Of a stretch of DNA of 64,000 bases, positions 36,904 to 47,323 are shown piece after piece. Position 1 is the first letter of the stretch; each line of letters opens with the position of its first letter. A program made the translations under genes and the position numbers. The stretch is taken from the NCBI GenBank assembly GCA_902796855.1, contig CADBQN010000005.1:1-64000 (forward strand), given 5' to 3'. The DNA is from an uncultured Bacillota bacterium. GTDB lineage: Bacteria; Bacillota; Dehalobacteriia; UBA7702. The notes under the pieces were generated by a model. It was not told the DNA's origin, ran no database searches, and was given only the letters and a program-made list of their open reading frames with translations.

Positions 36904-39900
36904 AATCATTGGAACTGCAGGGATTTAAATCCTTCGCGGACAAGACAAAAATTGAATTGGGCAGCGGCATCGCCGCCATCGTCGGCCCCAACGGTTCCGG
37001 AAAGAGCAATGTCGTCGAGGCCATTAAATGGGTCTTGGGGGAACAGAGCGCGAAATCTCTTCGGGGCCACAAGATGCAGGACGTGATTTTCAGCGGCACG
37101 AAGAAGCGAAAGCCTCTGGGCGTCGCCGAAATCAGCCTCGTCCTCGACAACAGCGACCGCGGTCTCGACCTCGATTTTACCGAGGTGCGGGTGACCCGGC
37201 GCCTCTACCGCTCCGGCGACGGGGAATATCTCATCAACGGCAGGAACGTGCGGCTGAAAGATATCCATCAGCTTTTCGCCGACAGCGGCATCGGCAGCGA
37301 CGGTTATGCCGTCATCGGTCAGGGACGCATCGCCGAGATTCTCGACTCCCGCCCCGAGGAACGCCGGGCCATCGTTGAGGAGACCGCCGGTGTGGTCAAA
37401 TATCGGGAACGAAAAAAGGAAGCGCTGCGGAAAATCGAGCGCTCCGAAGAGAACCTGACCCGCCTGACGGACATTATGTCCGAAATCGAAAGCCGTCTCG
37501 GCCCGCTGAAGCGGGACGCCGAAACGGCGGCAAAATATTTGGAATTCAGCGGGGAACGGGATCACCTCGCCATCGGCATGCTCGGTGAGACGATCATCGA
37601 CACGCGGGAGCGTCTCCAAAGCGCGGAAGAAGCGTTTGCCCGGGCCGAGGGGGAACACAAGGAACTCGCCGCCGAGGTCATGGCCGGGGAAGCGCGCCTC
37701 GATGAGGAACGGGCCGCCCTGGCCCTGCGCGACGACGATTATCATCAGCGGGAGCAACAGTTCCACGCTTTAAAACTGGAAATCGAAAAGAGCGAGGGCG
37801 AGCTGAAAACGCTGGAAACGAGGATCCTCGGCTGTGAGGAGAAAAAGCGCATCTTAAAAGAAGGCGTCATCCGGGAGGAACAGCGCCGTCAAGCCGCCGC
37901 CGAGACGTTCGCCGCCGCCGAGGCGGAAGAAAAAGCGGCCCGGGAACGGCTGGACGCGCTGCGGGAAGACCTCCGCACCATGGAGGACCGCCGCCGCAGC
38001 GAGGCCGAGGATCTCCTCCGCGCCGAAGCGGAAATGGAAGAGCTCCGAGCCAAGGCCTTTGAAATGACGCGGCAGAGCGCCGCCCGGAAGAACGAGCGCA
38101 TCACGCTGACGGAACGAAAGACCGCCTCTCGGAAGCGCCTGGAGGCCATTGACGAAAAATTCCGCCGCTACGACGAAGAGGAAGCGGCGCTGAACGAACG
38201 GCTGGCCGAAATCAGCGACGCCGTCGACGACCTCGCCTTTGAGAGCGACCGCGCCGCCGAACGGTGCCGCGAGGCCGAGAGCGAGGCCGCCGCCGCGTCG
38301 GAAGCGATGCGCCGCCGCCGTGAAGAGCAGGTCGAGCTCAAAATGCGCCAGAACCGCGGCGAGGCCCGCCTCAAAGTGCTGGAAGAACTGACGCTGAAAC
38401 GGGAGGGCTTTTACCCCGGCGTCCGCGCCGTTCTGGAACGAAAGTCCGCCGGCGCCGACGGCATCTACGGTGTCATCGCCGAGCTCATCCGCGTCGATAA
38501 GGAATATTCCGTCGCCGTTGAATCGGTTCTCGGCGGCGCCCTGCAGAACATCGTCACCGCCACCGGCGAAGACGCCGCCGAGGCCGTGGCCTTTCTCAAA
38601 AAGCACCGCCGCGGCACGGCGACGTTCCTGCCGCTGGATCTGCTCCAGATCAGGGAACGGCGCGCCGTCCCGAAGGACATTCTGAACCACAGCGGCTACC
38701 GCGGCAACGCCGCCGATATGGTCTCCGCGTCTCAGCGGGTGCGGCCCGCCGTGGAGTATCTCCTCGGCAATACCCTCATTTTCAGCGACCTCAGCGACGC
38801 CGTGGCCCTGACCCGCCGCCATAAGGGGCAGTTCCGCATCGTCACCGTCGAGGGCGACGTCATCAACGCCGGCGGCACCGTCACCGGCGGCAGCCGCGAG
38901 AAGAGCAAGAACACGTTTTTGCAGCGGCAGAACGAAATTGCCGAACTGCGCCGCCTCCTGCTCAGCGCCGAAAAGGAAAATGAGAAGATCCTCGCGGCCA
39001 TAGGTGAGGAAGAAGACAGGCGGAAGCGCGCCGAGGAAGCCGCCGCCGCCGCGTCGGCCAAGGCCGAAAAGCTTCGCCGCGACATCGCCGCTTTTGAGGG
39101 GGAAATCAACACCATCGACACCCGCCGTGAATTGTTCGAGCGGGAACGGGAAACACTGACTCTTGAACGGGAACAGCTGGAAGAAGACGAAAAAGCCATC
39201 GACGAAGCCGTTGCCGCCGCGGATCGCGCCATCGCCGAGGCCGCCGCGGGGGAACAATCGCTGATCGACGAGATTCGCCGTCGGGAAGACCTGTTCAAAA
39301 CGGCGAAATCCTCCGAGGATCAGGGGCGCGATGAACATACGACGCTCCAGGTCTCCTTCGCCGAGACGAAATCCGTCTGCGAAGGCCTCCGCCTTCGCCT
39401 GGAAGAGGCCAAAAACGAGCTGACCGAGATCGACGCCGCTCAGGCCGAGAAAACGGCGGAGCTGGCGAAAGCGGAAGAAGAAGCCGCCGCCGCCGAAACC
39501 CGCCGGGACGAGCTGGATCGTCTCGTGCTCGAGAAGAACCGGGAGCTGATGGAATTTACCGCCGCTCTCGGCGGCCACAAAGAGGAGCGGGAGCGCTCCC
39601 ACGCCGCTCTGGACGAGGCGGAACAATCGCTCCGCGCCGTCCGCAGGGCGGAGACCGAGGCGAAGGAAAAGGTCTATCAGCTCTCCCTCCGGACGGAACG
39701 GCTGAAGATCGAGGCGGATCAGTGCGAGACACAGCTTCGGGAGGAATATCAAATGCTCCTCGCCGACGCCGTCCCTTATATCGACCGGGAAAAGACGAAA
39801 AAAGAGAAGCGGGAGCGGATCAAAACACTGAAACAGCAGATCGACGCGCTCGGCAACATCAACGTCGGCGCCATCGAGGAATACCGGACGGTCTCGGAAC

Positions 39901-40442
39901 GGTTCGCGTTCCTGACGGAACAGCGCGACGACGTCCTCGACGCCAAAGACTCCCTGGAACGGATCGTCGCCGAAATGGACGAGATCATCACGAAGCGGTT
40001 TAAAGAGACCTTTGACGCGATCAACGACAGTTTCCAGGCGACGTTCCCCGCCTTTTTCCGCGGCGGCCACGGGGAGCTCCGCCTCACCGACGAGGAAGAC
40101 CTCTTAGCCAGCGGCGTGGACATCGTCGTCCAGCCGCCGGGAAAACGGCTGCAGCATCTAAGCCTGCTTTCGGGCGGGGAAAAATCCCTCTCCGGGATCG
40201 CCCTGCTCTTCGCGATATTAAAAGTCAAGCCCAGCCCCTTTTACGTGCTGGATGAAATCGACGCCGCCCTGGACGACGCCAACGTGAGACGCTTTGCCGA
40301 TTATCTGACCCGTTACGGTTCGGACAGTCAGTTCATGATTATCACCCACCGTCAGGGGACGATGGAAGCGGCGTCGACGATGTACGGCGTCACCATGGCC
40401 GAGGAAGGCGTTTCCAAGACCGTCTCGGTGCGGCTGGCTTGA
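36894..40442 (+). CDS. smc: Chromosome segregation protein SMC
   Basis: ATPase of the SMC-ScpAB condensin that organises and segregates the chromosome. 1182 residues, start TTG 36894. Walker A is GPNGSGKSN (residues about 32-40). Long coiled coils (about 170-500 and 670-1020) flank the hinge (about 510-660, GFYPGVRAVLERKSAGADG). The C-terminal signature LLSGGEKSLSGIALLFA and Walker B FYVLDEIDAALDD close the head. The overlap with the upstream gene suggests translational coupling. Confidence 0.97.
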   Translation: MYLKSLELQGFKSFADKTKIELGSGIAAIVGPNGSGKSNVVEAIKWVLGEQSAKSLRGHKMQDVIFSGTKKRKPLGVAEISLVLDNSDRGLDLDFTEVRVTRRLYRSGDGEYLINGRNVRLKDIHQLFADSGIGSDGYAVIGQGRIAEILDSRPEERRAIVEETAGVVKYRERKKEALRKIERSEENLTRLTDIMSEIESRLGPLKRDAETAAKYLEFSGERDHLAIGMLGETIIDTRERLQSAEEAFARAEGEHKELAAEVMAGEARLDEERAALALRDDDYHQREQQFHALKLEIEKSEGELKTLETRILGCEEKKRILKEGVIREEQRRQAAAETFAAAEAEEKAARERLDALREDLRTMEDRRRSEAEDLLRAEAEMEELRAKAFEMTRQSAARKNERITLTERKTASRKRLEAIDEKFRRYDEEEAALNERLAEISDAVDDLAFESDRAAERCREAESEAAAASEAMRRRREEQVELKMRQNRGEARLKVLEELTLKREGFYPGVRAVLERKSAGADGIYGVIAELIRVDKEYSVAVESVLGGALQNIVTATGEDAAEAVAFLKKHRRGTATFLPLDLLQIRERRAVPKDILNHSGYRGNAADMVSASQRVRPAVEYLLGNTLIFSDLSDAVALTRRHKGQFRIVTVEGDVINAGGTVTGGSREKSKNTFLQRQNEIAELRRLLLSAEKENEKILAAIGEEEDRRKRAEEAAAAASAKAEKLRRDIAAFEGEINTIDTRRELFERERETLTLEREQLEEDEKAIDEAVAAADRAIAEAAAGEQSLIDEIRRREDLFKTAKSSEDQGRDEHTTLQVSFAETKSVCEGLRLRLEEAKNELTEIDAAQAEKTAELAKAEEEAAAAETRRDELDRLVLEKNRELMEFTAALGGHKEERERSHAALDEAEQSLRAVRRAETEAKEKVYQLSLRTERLKIEADQCETQLREEYQMLLADAVPYIDREKTKKEKRERIKTLKQQIDALGNINVGAIEEYRTVSERFAFLTEQRDDVLDAKDSLERIVAEMDEIITKRFKETFDAINDSFQATFPAFFRGGHGELRLTDEEDLLASGVDIVVQPPGKRLQHLSLLSGGEKSLSGIALLFAILKVKPSPFYVLDEIDAALDDANVRRFADYLTRYGSDSQFMIITHRQGTMEAASTMYGVTMAEEGVSKTVSVRLA

Positions 40443-40459
40443 GGGAAAGGAAGAAACAT

Positions 40460-41398
40460 ATGGGATTATTTGACCGTTTAAAGAGCGGCCTCGGCAAGAC
40501 CCGGGGCGGTTTCAGCGGCAAAATCGGCAGTCTGCTGCTGGGCCGCCGTGTCGACGAGGACCTCTTTGACGAACTGGAAGAAGCGCTGATCGAGGCGGAT
40601 CTCGGTATCTCGACGTCGATGGCGCTGATGGATCGCCTGCGGGACCGCGCCGCCGCGGAAAAGATCAGAGACGGCGAACAGCTGAAAGAAGCGCTGGAAG
40701 AAGAGCTCCGCGCGATTCTCGACCGGGGGCAGCGCCCCCTCGTCACCGAAAAGGGCGTTCTCAAGGTGATCCTCGTTACCGGCGTCAACGGCGTCGGCAA
40801 AACGACGACCATCGGGAAGATGGCGGCGAAGTATAAGGAAGAAGGGTACCGCGTCATTCTCTGCGCCGCCGATACCTTCCGCGCCGCCGCGGCGGAACAG
40901 CTGACGCTGTGGGCGGAGCGCTCCGGCGTCGACATCGTCAAACACGGCGAAGGGGCCGATCCCGGCGCCGTCGTCTTCGACGGCATCAAGGCCGCCGTCA
41001 GCCGCAAAGCCGATATCCTGCTGATCGATACCGCGGGACGGCTCCAAAACAAGAACAACCTCATGGCGGAGCTGCGGAAGATCAATAAGATCATCGACCG
41101 GGAATTGCCCGACGCCCCCAAGGAATCCCTCCTTGTTCTCGACGCCTCCACCGGGCAGAACGCCATCAGCCAGGCCCATTCCTTCGGTGAGATCGTCGAT
41201 CTGACCGGGATCATCCTGACGAAGATCGACGGCACCGCCAAAGGCGGCATCATCGTCGGCATCATCGACGAAATGGATCTGCCCGTCTACTATGTCGGCG
41301 TCGGCGAAGGCGTCGACGACCTTCAGGATTTTGACGCCGCCGGGTTCGCGTCGGCTCTCTTCGAGACGGCACCGGCGGAAGAAGGAGAAGCGATATGA
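40460..41398 (+). CDS. ftsY: Signal recognition particle receptor FtsY
   Basis: GTPase that docks SRP-ribosome complexes at the membrane. 312 residues with only a short N-terminal region, as usual in Bacillota. NG domain motifs: TGVNGVGKTTTIGK, the DTFRAAAAEQL box, DTAGR, and TKIDGTAKGG. ATG 40460 was chosen over an upstream in-frame start because of AAAGGAAG spacing. The 3' end overlaps the nucleoside phosphorylase gene by four bases. Confidence 0.96.
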   Translation: MGLFDRLKSGLGKTRGGFSGKIGSLLLGRRVDEDLFDELEEALIEADLGISTSMALMDRLRDRAAAEKIRDGEQLKEALEEELRAILDRGQRPLVTEKGVLKVILVTGVNGVGKTTTIGKMAAKYKEEGYRVILCAADTFRAAAAEQLTLWAERSGVDIVKHGEGADPGAVVFDGIKAAVSRKADILLIDTAGRLQNKNNLMAELRKINKIIDRELPDAPKESLLVLDASTGQNAISQAHSFGEIVDLTGIILTKIDGTAKGGIIVGIIDEMDLPVYYVGVGEGVDDLQDFDAAGFASALFETAPAEEGEAI

Positions 41399-42174
41399 GC
41401 AAAACAGCCATCATCGGCGGCACCGGCGTTTACGATCCGTCGATCCTCAGCGACATCAGAGAAGTGAAACAGGAGACCCCCTACGGCGCCATCACCGTGA
41501 CCGAAGGGACGTACAACGGCCGGACCGTTCTCTTTATGAACCGTCACGGCGCGGGCCACTCGATCCCGCCCCACAAGATCAATTACAGGGCCAACATCTG
41601 GGGCCTGAAGGAACTCGGCGTCGACCGCGTCCTGGCCACAGCGGCGGTGGGCTCCCTGAACCGGGACATGGCCCCGGGGCACTTTGTTTTTCCCGATCAG
41701 TATCTGGAATTCACGAAGGCCCGGGAATGCACCTTTTTCGACGGCGGCGAAGCCGGCGTCGTCCACACGGACATGACGGAGCCCTACTGCCCGGCGATCC
41801 GGAGCGCTTTTATGAAAGCGGCCAAGGAAATCGCCCACACGGCGCACAACGGCGGCACCTATGTCTGCACCGAAGGCCCCCGCTTTGAGACGCCGGCGGA
41901 AATAAAGATGTACCATCGGTTCGGCGGCGACCTCGTCGGCATGACCGCCTATCCCGAAGTGGCTCTCGCCCGGGAACTGGGCCTCTGCTACGCCGCCGTG
42001 GCGATGGTGACGAACTACGCCGCGGGGATTTCGGAATCCCATCTTTCCCATGAGGAAGTCCTCGCCGTCATGGCGCGGCTCTCCGAGGACATCCGCGGCC
42101 TGCTGTTAAAGACCATCGACCTGCTCCCCGCGGAGCGGGACTGCGGCTGCGGCGCCACGGCGGAAAGTATGTGA
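41395..42174 (+). CDS. 5'-methylthioadenosine/methylthioinosine phosphorylase (MTAP family)
   Basis: Cleaves a 5'-methylthio-nucleoside with phosphate to the base and methylthioribose-1-phosphate. 259 residues. Family motifs are IGGTGVYD, RHGAGHSIPPHKINYRANIW and TEGPRFETPAEIKM. In the base-binding loop the sequence is MVTNYAAG; human MTAP has aspartates (DYD) at the equivalent N and first A. That change, as in 6-oxopurine phosphorylases, favours methylthioinosine over methylthioadenosine. A methylthioadenosine deaminase two genes downstream makes this reading coherent. Confidence 0.85.
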   Translation: MSKTAIIGGTGVYDPSILSDIREVKQETPYGAITVTEGTYNGRTVLFMNRHGAGHSIPPHKINYRANIWGLKELGVDRVLATAAVGSLNRDMAPGHFVFPDQYLEFTKARECTFFDGGEAGVVHTDMTEPYCPAIRSAFMKAAKEIAHTAHNGGTYVCTEGPRFETPAEIKMYHRFGGDLVGMTAYPEVALARELGLCYAAVAMVTNYAAGISESHLSHEEVLAVMARLSEDIRGLLLKTIDLLPAERDCGCGATAESM

Positions 42175-42178
42175 CGTC

Positions 42179-43207
<1,029 letters not shown>

Positions 43208-43236
43208 GTGTTTTAAAGGCAAGAGGCTGAATTGAG

Positions 43237-44529
43237 ATGGCGCTTTTTATCAAGGACATCGATTATCTGCCGATGACCGGCAGTCCCCAACTGAAAAGAG
43301 GCTCCATTCGCATTGAGGGACGGCGAATCACCGCCGTCGGCGCGATTTCGCCCCAATGGGGCGACGAGGTGATTTACGGTCACGACAAACTGGCGCTGCC
43401 CGGTTTCGTGAACGGTCACTGCCACGCCGCCATGACGATGTTGCGGGGGTTCGGCGAAGGTCTGCCCCTCAGGGAGTGGCTCAGCCGCGTGCAGCCCGCC
43501 GAAGCAGCCCTGCGGGAGGAGGACATCTATTGGGCCTCCCTTCTCGCTCAGATGGAAATGATGAAAGCCGGCGTCACCTGTTACGCCGATATGTATTTCA
43601 GCGAGGAATGCTCTCTTTGGGCCCTGGAGGAAAGCGGCATCCGCGCCGTGCTCGCCAACGGTCTCGTCGATGACGACGGCCGCGGCGAGGGGCGTCTCCG
43701 CGCCATGCTCCAATGGGCGGATCATTACCGTGACGACGGCCGCGGCCTGGTCTCCTTCGCCCTCGCGCCCCACGCTGTCTATTCCTGCTCCGAGCCGTTC
43801 CTCAGGGACATCGCCTTCGAGGCGCGAAAGCGGCAGCTGCCGCTCCACATCCACATCGCCGAGACCGCCGCGGAACAGGAAAGCTGCGCCGCCGCCCACG
43901 GCAGGCGGGTCCTGCCCTATCTGAGGGACATCGGTTTCCTCGACGGCCGCGTCTTCGCCGCGCACATGATTCACCTCGATGAGGAAGAAATGGACATCGC
44001 CGCGGAAAAGGACGTCCGCGTGGTGCACTGCCCGCAGAGCAACATGAAATTAGCGTCGGGGGTCCTGCCCTATCGGAGCCTCCGCCGCCGCGGCGTGACC
44101 GTCGGTCTCGGCACTGACGGCGCGGCCAGCAACAACGACCTCGATATGCTGGAAGAAACGCGCTGCGCCTCGCTGCTGCAAAAAGTCGCCTCCGGCGACG
44201 CCGCGGCGCTGCCCCCCGGGGAAGCGCTGGCCATGGCCACCCGGGAAGGGGCGAAAGCGCTGTTCCTCGACGATCAGATCGGCACCATCGAGCCGGGGAA
44301 ACTGGCGGATATCACCATTCTTTCGCTGTGGCGGCCCCACTTTTACCCGCGGAACGACGTCAACGACGTCATGAGCCACGTCGTCTACGGCGCCAAGAAC
44401 GGCGACGTCCATACCGTCATCATCAACGGCAGCGTCCGCGTCCGCGCCGGCAAATGCGTCGATATCGACGAAAGCCGCGTCTATCACGAAATACAAAAAC
44501 GCGCCGCGGGATTCTGGCGGCGTGTGTGA
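43237..44529 (+). CDS. mtaD: 5'-methylthioadenosine / S-adenosylhomocysteine deaminase
   Basis: Amidohydrolase that deaminates methylthioadenosine (and often SAH) to the inosine form. 430 residues. Metal-binding HCHAAMTMLRGFGE (residues about 65-78), the HIHIAET segment, and VGLGTDGAASNNDLDM are the family marks. It closes the three-gene salvage operon and ends at a bidirectional terminator shared with metA. Confidence 0.92.
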   Translation: MALFIKDIDYLPMTGSPQLKRGSIRIEGRRITAVGAISPQWGDEVIYGHDKLALPGFVNGHCHAAMTMLRGFGEGLPLREWLSRVQPAEAALREEDIYWASLLAQMEMMKAGVTCYADMYFSEECSLWALEESGIRAVLANGLVDDDGRGEGRLRAMLQWADHYRDDGRGLVSFALAPHAVYSCSEPFLRDIAFEARKRQLPLHIHIAETAAEQESCAAAHGRRVLPYLRDIGFLDGRVFAAHMIHLDEEEMDIAAEKDVRVVHCPQSNMKLASGVLPYRSLRRRGVTVGLGTDGAASNNDLDMLEETRCASLLQKVASGDAAALPPGEALAMATREGAKALFLDDQIGTIEPGKLADITILSLWRPHFYPRNDVNDVMSHVVYGAKNGDVHTVIINGSVRVRAGKCVDIDESRVYHEIQKRAAGFWRRV

Positions 44530-44554
44530 GCGTCATCGCCTGATAAAGAAAAAC

Positions 44555-44596
44555 AAAAACGTCAGAACGGGTTCGACCGCCGTTCTGACGTTTTTT
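44555..44596. terminator. Bidirectional intrinsic terminator between mtaD and metA
   Basis: AAAAACGTCAGAACGG (44555-44570) pairs with CCGTTCTGACGTTTTT (44580-44595). A on one side and T on the other serve both converging operons. Confidence 0.9.
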
Positions 44597-44607
44597 GTTC
44601 TGTTGTT

Positions 44608-45585
44608 TCAGATCTGGAACTCGATGGCCTTCTTCCGTTCCTCGATCTTCACGTAGCTGTCCTCGGCGACGGGGCGCAGGTCTTTGAGGTCGTAAGGCGT
44701 CTCCTGATAGACGAGGTTCAGCCAGTTGGTGTAGGTGCAGTTGGAGCTGCTCCGCCAGGAGAGGATCGGCTCTTTGGCGGGGTCGTCGTCGGGATAGTAG
44801 TTCTTCGGGATCGTCGGCTCCAGCCCTTTGGCCACGTCGCGCTTGTATTCTTTATCCAGGTCGTAACGGTCGTATTCCGAATGTCCCGTGACAAAAATCT
44901 GCCGGGAGGAACAGGCCAGGATCAGGTAGCTGCCGGTCTCCTCGCCCTCGGCGGCGACGTAGAGCTCCGGATTGGCGCGGACGGCTTCCTCATCGATGCC
45001 GGTGTATCGGGATTGAGGCACAAAAAACTCGTCGTCCATGCCGCGCATGATGATCTTTTTGCGGTGGAGCACCCGGTGGCGGTAAACGCCGCTGAGCTTT
45101 TCCGGGAGCAGGTGTTTGGCGATGCCGTAGTGATAGTACAGACCGGCCTGGGCGCCCCAGCAGATGTGGAAGGTGGAAAAGACGTTGGTCTTGGACCATT
45201 CAAAGATCCGCGTCAGTTCCTCCCAATATTCCACCTCTTCATATTCCATCGTTTCCACCGGCGCCCCGGTGACGATGAGTCCGTCAAAGCGCTGGTCTTT
45301 GACGTCGTCAAAGGTGATGTAGAATTTGTTCAGATGGGAAGCGTCGGCGTGGGTCGACTCGTAGGAAGCCGTTTTCAAAAAGGTGATTTCCACCTGAATG
45401 GGGAAATTGGAAAGCACCCGCAAAATGTCAAGCTCCGTGTCTTCCTTCAGGGGCATCAGGTTCAGTATGGCGATCTGGAGCGGTCGGATCTCCTGGGCGT
45501 TGGCCCGGTCTTCGTCCATGACGAAGATGTTTTCCGATTCCAGCACGTTTTTTACGGGTAAGTCGTTTTGGACTTTAATAGGCAT
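44608..45585 (-). CDS. metA: Homoserine O-acetyltransferase (MetA-type)
   Basis: Acylates homoserine in the first committed step to methionine. 325 residues. Catalytic C142 lies in FHICWGAQAG, and H235 and E237 in TGHSEYD. Residue 111, which decides the acyl donor in this family, is Glu (GAPVE), the acetyl-CoA type as in Bacillus cereus; the E. coli succinyl-CoA enzyme has Gly. The start is 6 bases after the patB stop, with GAGGTGA overlapping that stop, so it is the second gene of a patB-metA operon. Confidence 0.95.
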   Translation of the reverse strand: MPIKVQNDLPVKNVLESENIFVMDEDRANAQEIRPLQIAILNLMPLKEDTELDILRVLSNFPIQVEITFLKTASYESTHADASHLNKFYITFDDVKDQRFDGLIVTGAPVETMEYEEVEYWEELTRIFEWSKTNVFSTFHICWGAQAGLYYHYGIAKHLLPEKLSGVYRHRVLHRKKIIMRGMDDEFFVPQSRYTGIDEEAVRANPELYVAAEGEETGSYLILACSSRQIFVTGHSEYDRYDLDKEYKRDVAKGLEPTIPKNYYPDDDPAKEPILSWRSSSNCTYTNWLNLVYQETPYDLKDLRPVAEDSYVKIEERKKAIEFQI

Positions 45586-45591
45586 ATCGCG

Positions 45592-46776
45592 TCACCTCTG
45601 TCTTTCTGCGCGGACGGCTCGTTTCAGGCGTTCCATGGCTTCCGCCAGCGTTTTGCGGGTACAGGCCAGGACGATCCGCTGGAACTGTTCGGCACCGCCG
45701 CCGAAGAGCCTGCCGCCGTCGAGCCACAGCTTTGCCCTGTTCAGAATGAAGTCTTCCAGCGCGTCATCGCCGAAGCCCAGGGCAGAGCAGTCGAGCCAGG
45801 CGAAGTAGGTGCCTTCCGGTTCCACGAGGCGGATCTCCGGCACGTTTTGCGCCAGTTCCGCCCGGAGAAAGTTCAGGTTCCCGCCGATATATTCTTTGCA
45901 GGCGGCGAGCCATTCGCCGCCCTCTTCGTAGGCGGCCTTCGCCGCGGCGAGGCCCATGGCGTTGAGGCCGTCGAGACCGCAGCGGCGGAGCTCCGCCCGG
46001 AATTTCTCTCTCGTGTCCCCGCCGGGGATAAAGATGTGGGACACCTGGAGCCCCGCGAGGTTAAACGTCTTGCTCGGAGCGGTGCAGACGACGGTCCGTT
46101 CGCCGAGTTCCGGGCAGACCGAATGGAACACGCGGTGGGGATGGTCGGGAAAGGCGAAATCGCAGTGGATCTCATCGGAAACGACGTAAACGCCGTACCG
46201 CTCGCAGATCGCGCCGACGGTTCTCAGTTCCTCTTCCCGCCAGACCCGGCAGACGGGGTTGTGGGGAGAGCAGAGGATCACCATCTTGACGTTCTCTTTC
46301 CGGACCCTCCGTTCAAAATCGTCAAAATCCATCTCATAGCGCCCGTTGACGAGGCGCAGCCTGTTTTCCGTCAGACGGCGGCCGTTCTCCCGGACGACGG
46401 AAAAGAACGGATAGTAGACCGGAGGTTGGATCATCACGGTGTCGCCGGGAGCGGTCAGAGCGCGCACCGCCATGGCCAGGGCGGTGACGACGCCGGGAGT
46501 CTTGACGATCCATTCCTTTTCCGCTTCCCAGCCGAAGCGGCTCTTGAACCAGGCCGTGACGGCGTCGTAATAATCGTCTTTGACGTCGCTGTAGCCGAAA
46601 ATGCCGTGTTCCGCGGCGTTCATCAGCGCTTTCCGCGCCGCCGGCGGCGCCTGGAAATCCATATCCGCCACCCAGAGGGGCAGGGCGTCGGCGGGACGGC
46701 GGAACGCTTCGGCGAAATCGTATTTCAAACTGTTGGTATGGCGGCGGTTTATTTCTCGGTCAAAATCAAAACGCAT
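45592..46776 (-). CDS. patB: PatB/MalY-type pyridoxal-phosphate C-S lyase or aminotransferase
   Basis: Fold-type I PLP enzyme, 394 residues. Members act as cystathionine beta-lyases or cysteine desulfhydrases. The family opening FDREINRRHTNSLKYDF is seen, with PLWVADMDFQ, the Asp/His segment SDEIHCDFAF, and the PLP lysine in APSKTFNLAGLQ. Pairing with metA suggests cystathionine to homocysteine conversion in methionine synthesis. It lies behind a 265-nt leader with a terminator and a competing pairing; the ribosome site is weak. Confidence 0.9.
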   Translation of the reverse strand: MRFDFDREINRRHTNSLKYDFAEAFRRPADALPLWVADMDFQAPPAARKALMNAAEHGIFGYSDVKDDYYDAVTAWFKSRFGWEAEKEWIVKTPGVVTALAMAVRALTAPGDTVMIQPPVYYPFFSVVRENGRRLTENRLRLVNGRYEMDFDDFERRVRKENVKMVILCSPHNPVCRVWREEELRTVGAICERYGVYVVSDEIHCDFAFPDHPHRVFHSVCPELGERTVVCTAPSKTFNLAGLQVSHIFIPGGDTREKFRAELRRCGLDGLNAMGLAAAKAAYEEGGEWLAACKEYIGGNLNFLRAELAQNVPEIRLVEPEGTYFAWLDCSALGFGDDALEDFILNRAKLWLDGGRLFGGGAEQFQRIVLACTRKTLAEAMERLKRAVRAERQR

Positions 46777-47041
46777 GGGATTTCTTTTCTATCCTCGGTA
46801 CGATTCCCGGCTCTTTGCCGGGGAATAAAAAAACAGGAGTTAAACAACTCCCGAACAGACGCGTATCACGAAGGCGCTTTTCCGCCGGCGCTTTTTCAGC
46901 GCGGCAAAAGAACCCGACCATACGGCGACGTTCGGGAGAAAAGCATTCGTTCGCTTTGTTGGACGGCGCGGAGCCGTTCCCCGCGGCAAAGGACCATGTC
47001 AAACAACCTCTCTGCAAGGATTTTCTCAACCTATGAGATAT
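46777..47041 (-). promoter_or_regulatory. Structured leader of patB-metA (attenuator or riboswitch candidate)
   Basis: A 265-nt untranslated leader runs from the promoter at 47076-47048 to the patB ATG. A terminator hairpin near 46853-46826 ends it early. The segment CTCCCGAAC (minus strand, 46938-46930) is exactly complementary over nine bases to GTTCGGGAG (46856-46848), which contains the 5' side of the terminator stem, so it can act as antiterminator. A hairpin GGAACGGC/GCCGTCC lies further upstream. CAGAGAGG near 47014-47007 recalls the start of an S-box, but the remaining SAM-I core is not recognisable, nor is a T-box. The ligand is unknown; methionine or SAM is the guess from the genes. 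Confidence 0.65.
46826..46853 (-). terminator. Attenuator terminator in the patB-metA leader
   Basis: On the minus strand GGAGTT (46851-46846) pairs with AACTCC (46841-46836) around GTTT, followed by TGTTTTTTTA. It lies 50 bp upstream of the patB start. Confidence 0.75.
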
Positions 47042-47047
47042 ATCTGT

Positions 47048-47076
47048 ATTATATCCCAACTCTCCGCCGCTGTCAA
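47048..47076 (-). promoter_or_regulatory. Sigma-A promoter of patB-metA
   Basis: Minus strand TTGACA (47076-47071), 17-bp spacer, TATAAT (47053-47048): full consensus. Confidence 0.85.
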
Positions 47077-47224
47077 TAGGGACCGGCGGCGGGAGAGGGC
47101 GAACGCGCTGTAATTTTTATGCGTTTTTTCCCGATGTTCAGTTTTTGTCTCTAACTGAGAAAATTCTTCCACATGGGTTTAGCAGGGGAACGCATATATT
47201 TTGATAATCAGCAAATTTATTAAA

Positions 47225-47253
47225 TTGTAATGAAATTCCTATCAGCGTATAAT
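47225..47253 (+). promoter_or_regulatory. Sigma-A promoter of pylSc
   Basis: TTGTAA (47225-47230), 17-bp spacer, TATAAT (47248-47253). The leader of about 60 nt contains the palindrome CCCCCCGGGGGG around 47298-47309 just before the ribosome-binding region. The 145 bp between this and the opposing patB promoter are AT-rich with no gene seen. Confidence 0.8.
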
Positions 47254-47323
47254 CAATGTGTATTCATATATCCTGCTTGCACAGCGAATCCCGGCTCCCC
47301 CCGGGGGGAAGGAAATACAGAAA

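Noticed and set aside
46777-47041. SAM-I (S-box) or T-box riboswitch assignment for the patB leader
   Set aside because: Only CAGAGAGG resembles an S-box. The GGCCC, GAAACC and GGCAACC parts of SAM-I and the GGTGGNACCGCG T-box motif are not present, so no class name is given.
46766-47059. Minus-strand frame of 97 codons across the patB leader
   Set aside because: It includes the promoter -10 region and the terminator T run; the composition is that of structured non-coding RNA.
47258-47323. GTG 47258 as start of pylSc
   Set aside because: It lies five bases after the -10 box, at or before the expected transcript start, and has no ribosome site; ATG 47324 fits the length of known PylSc.
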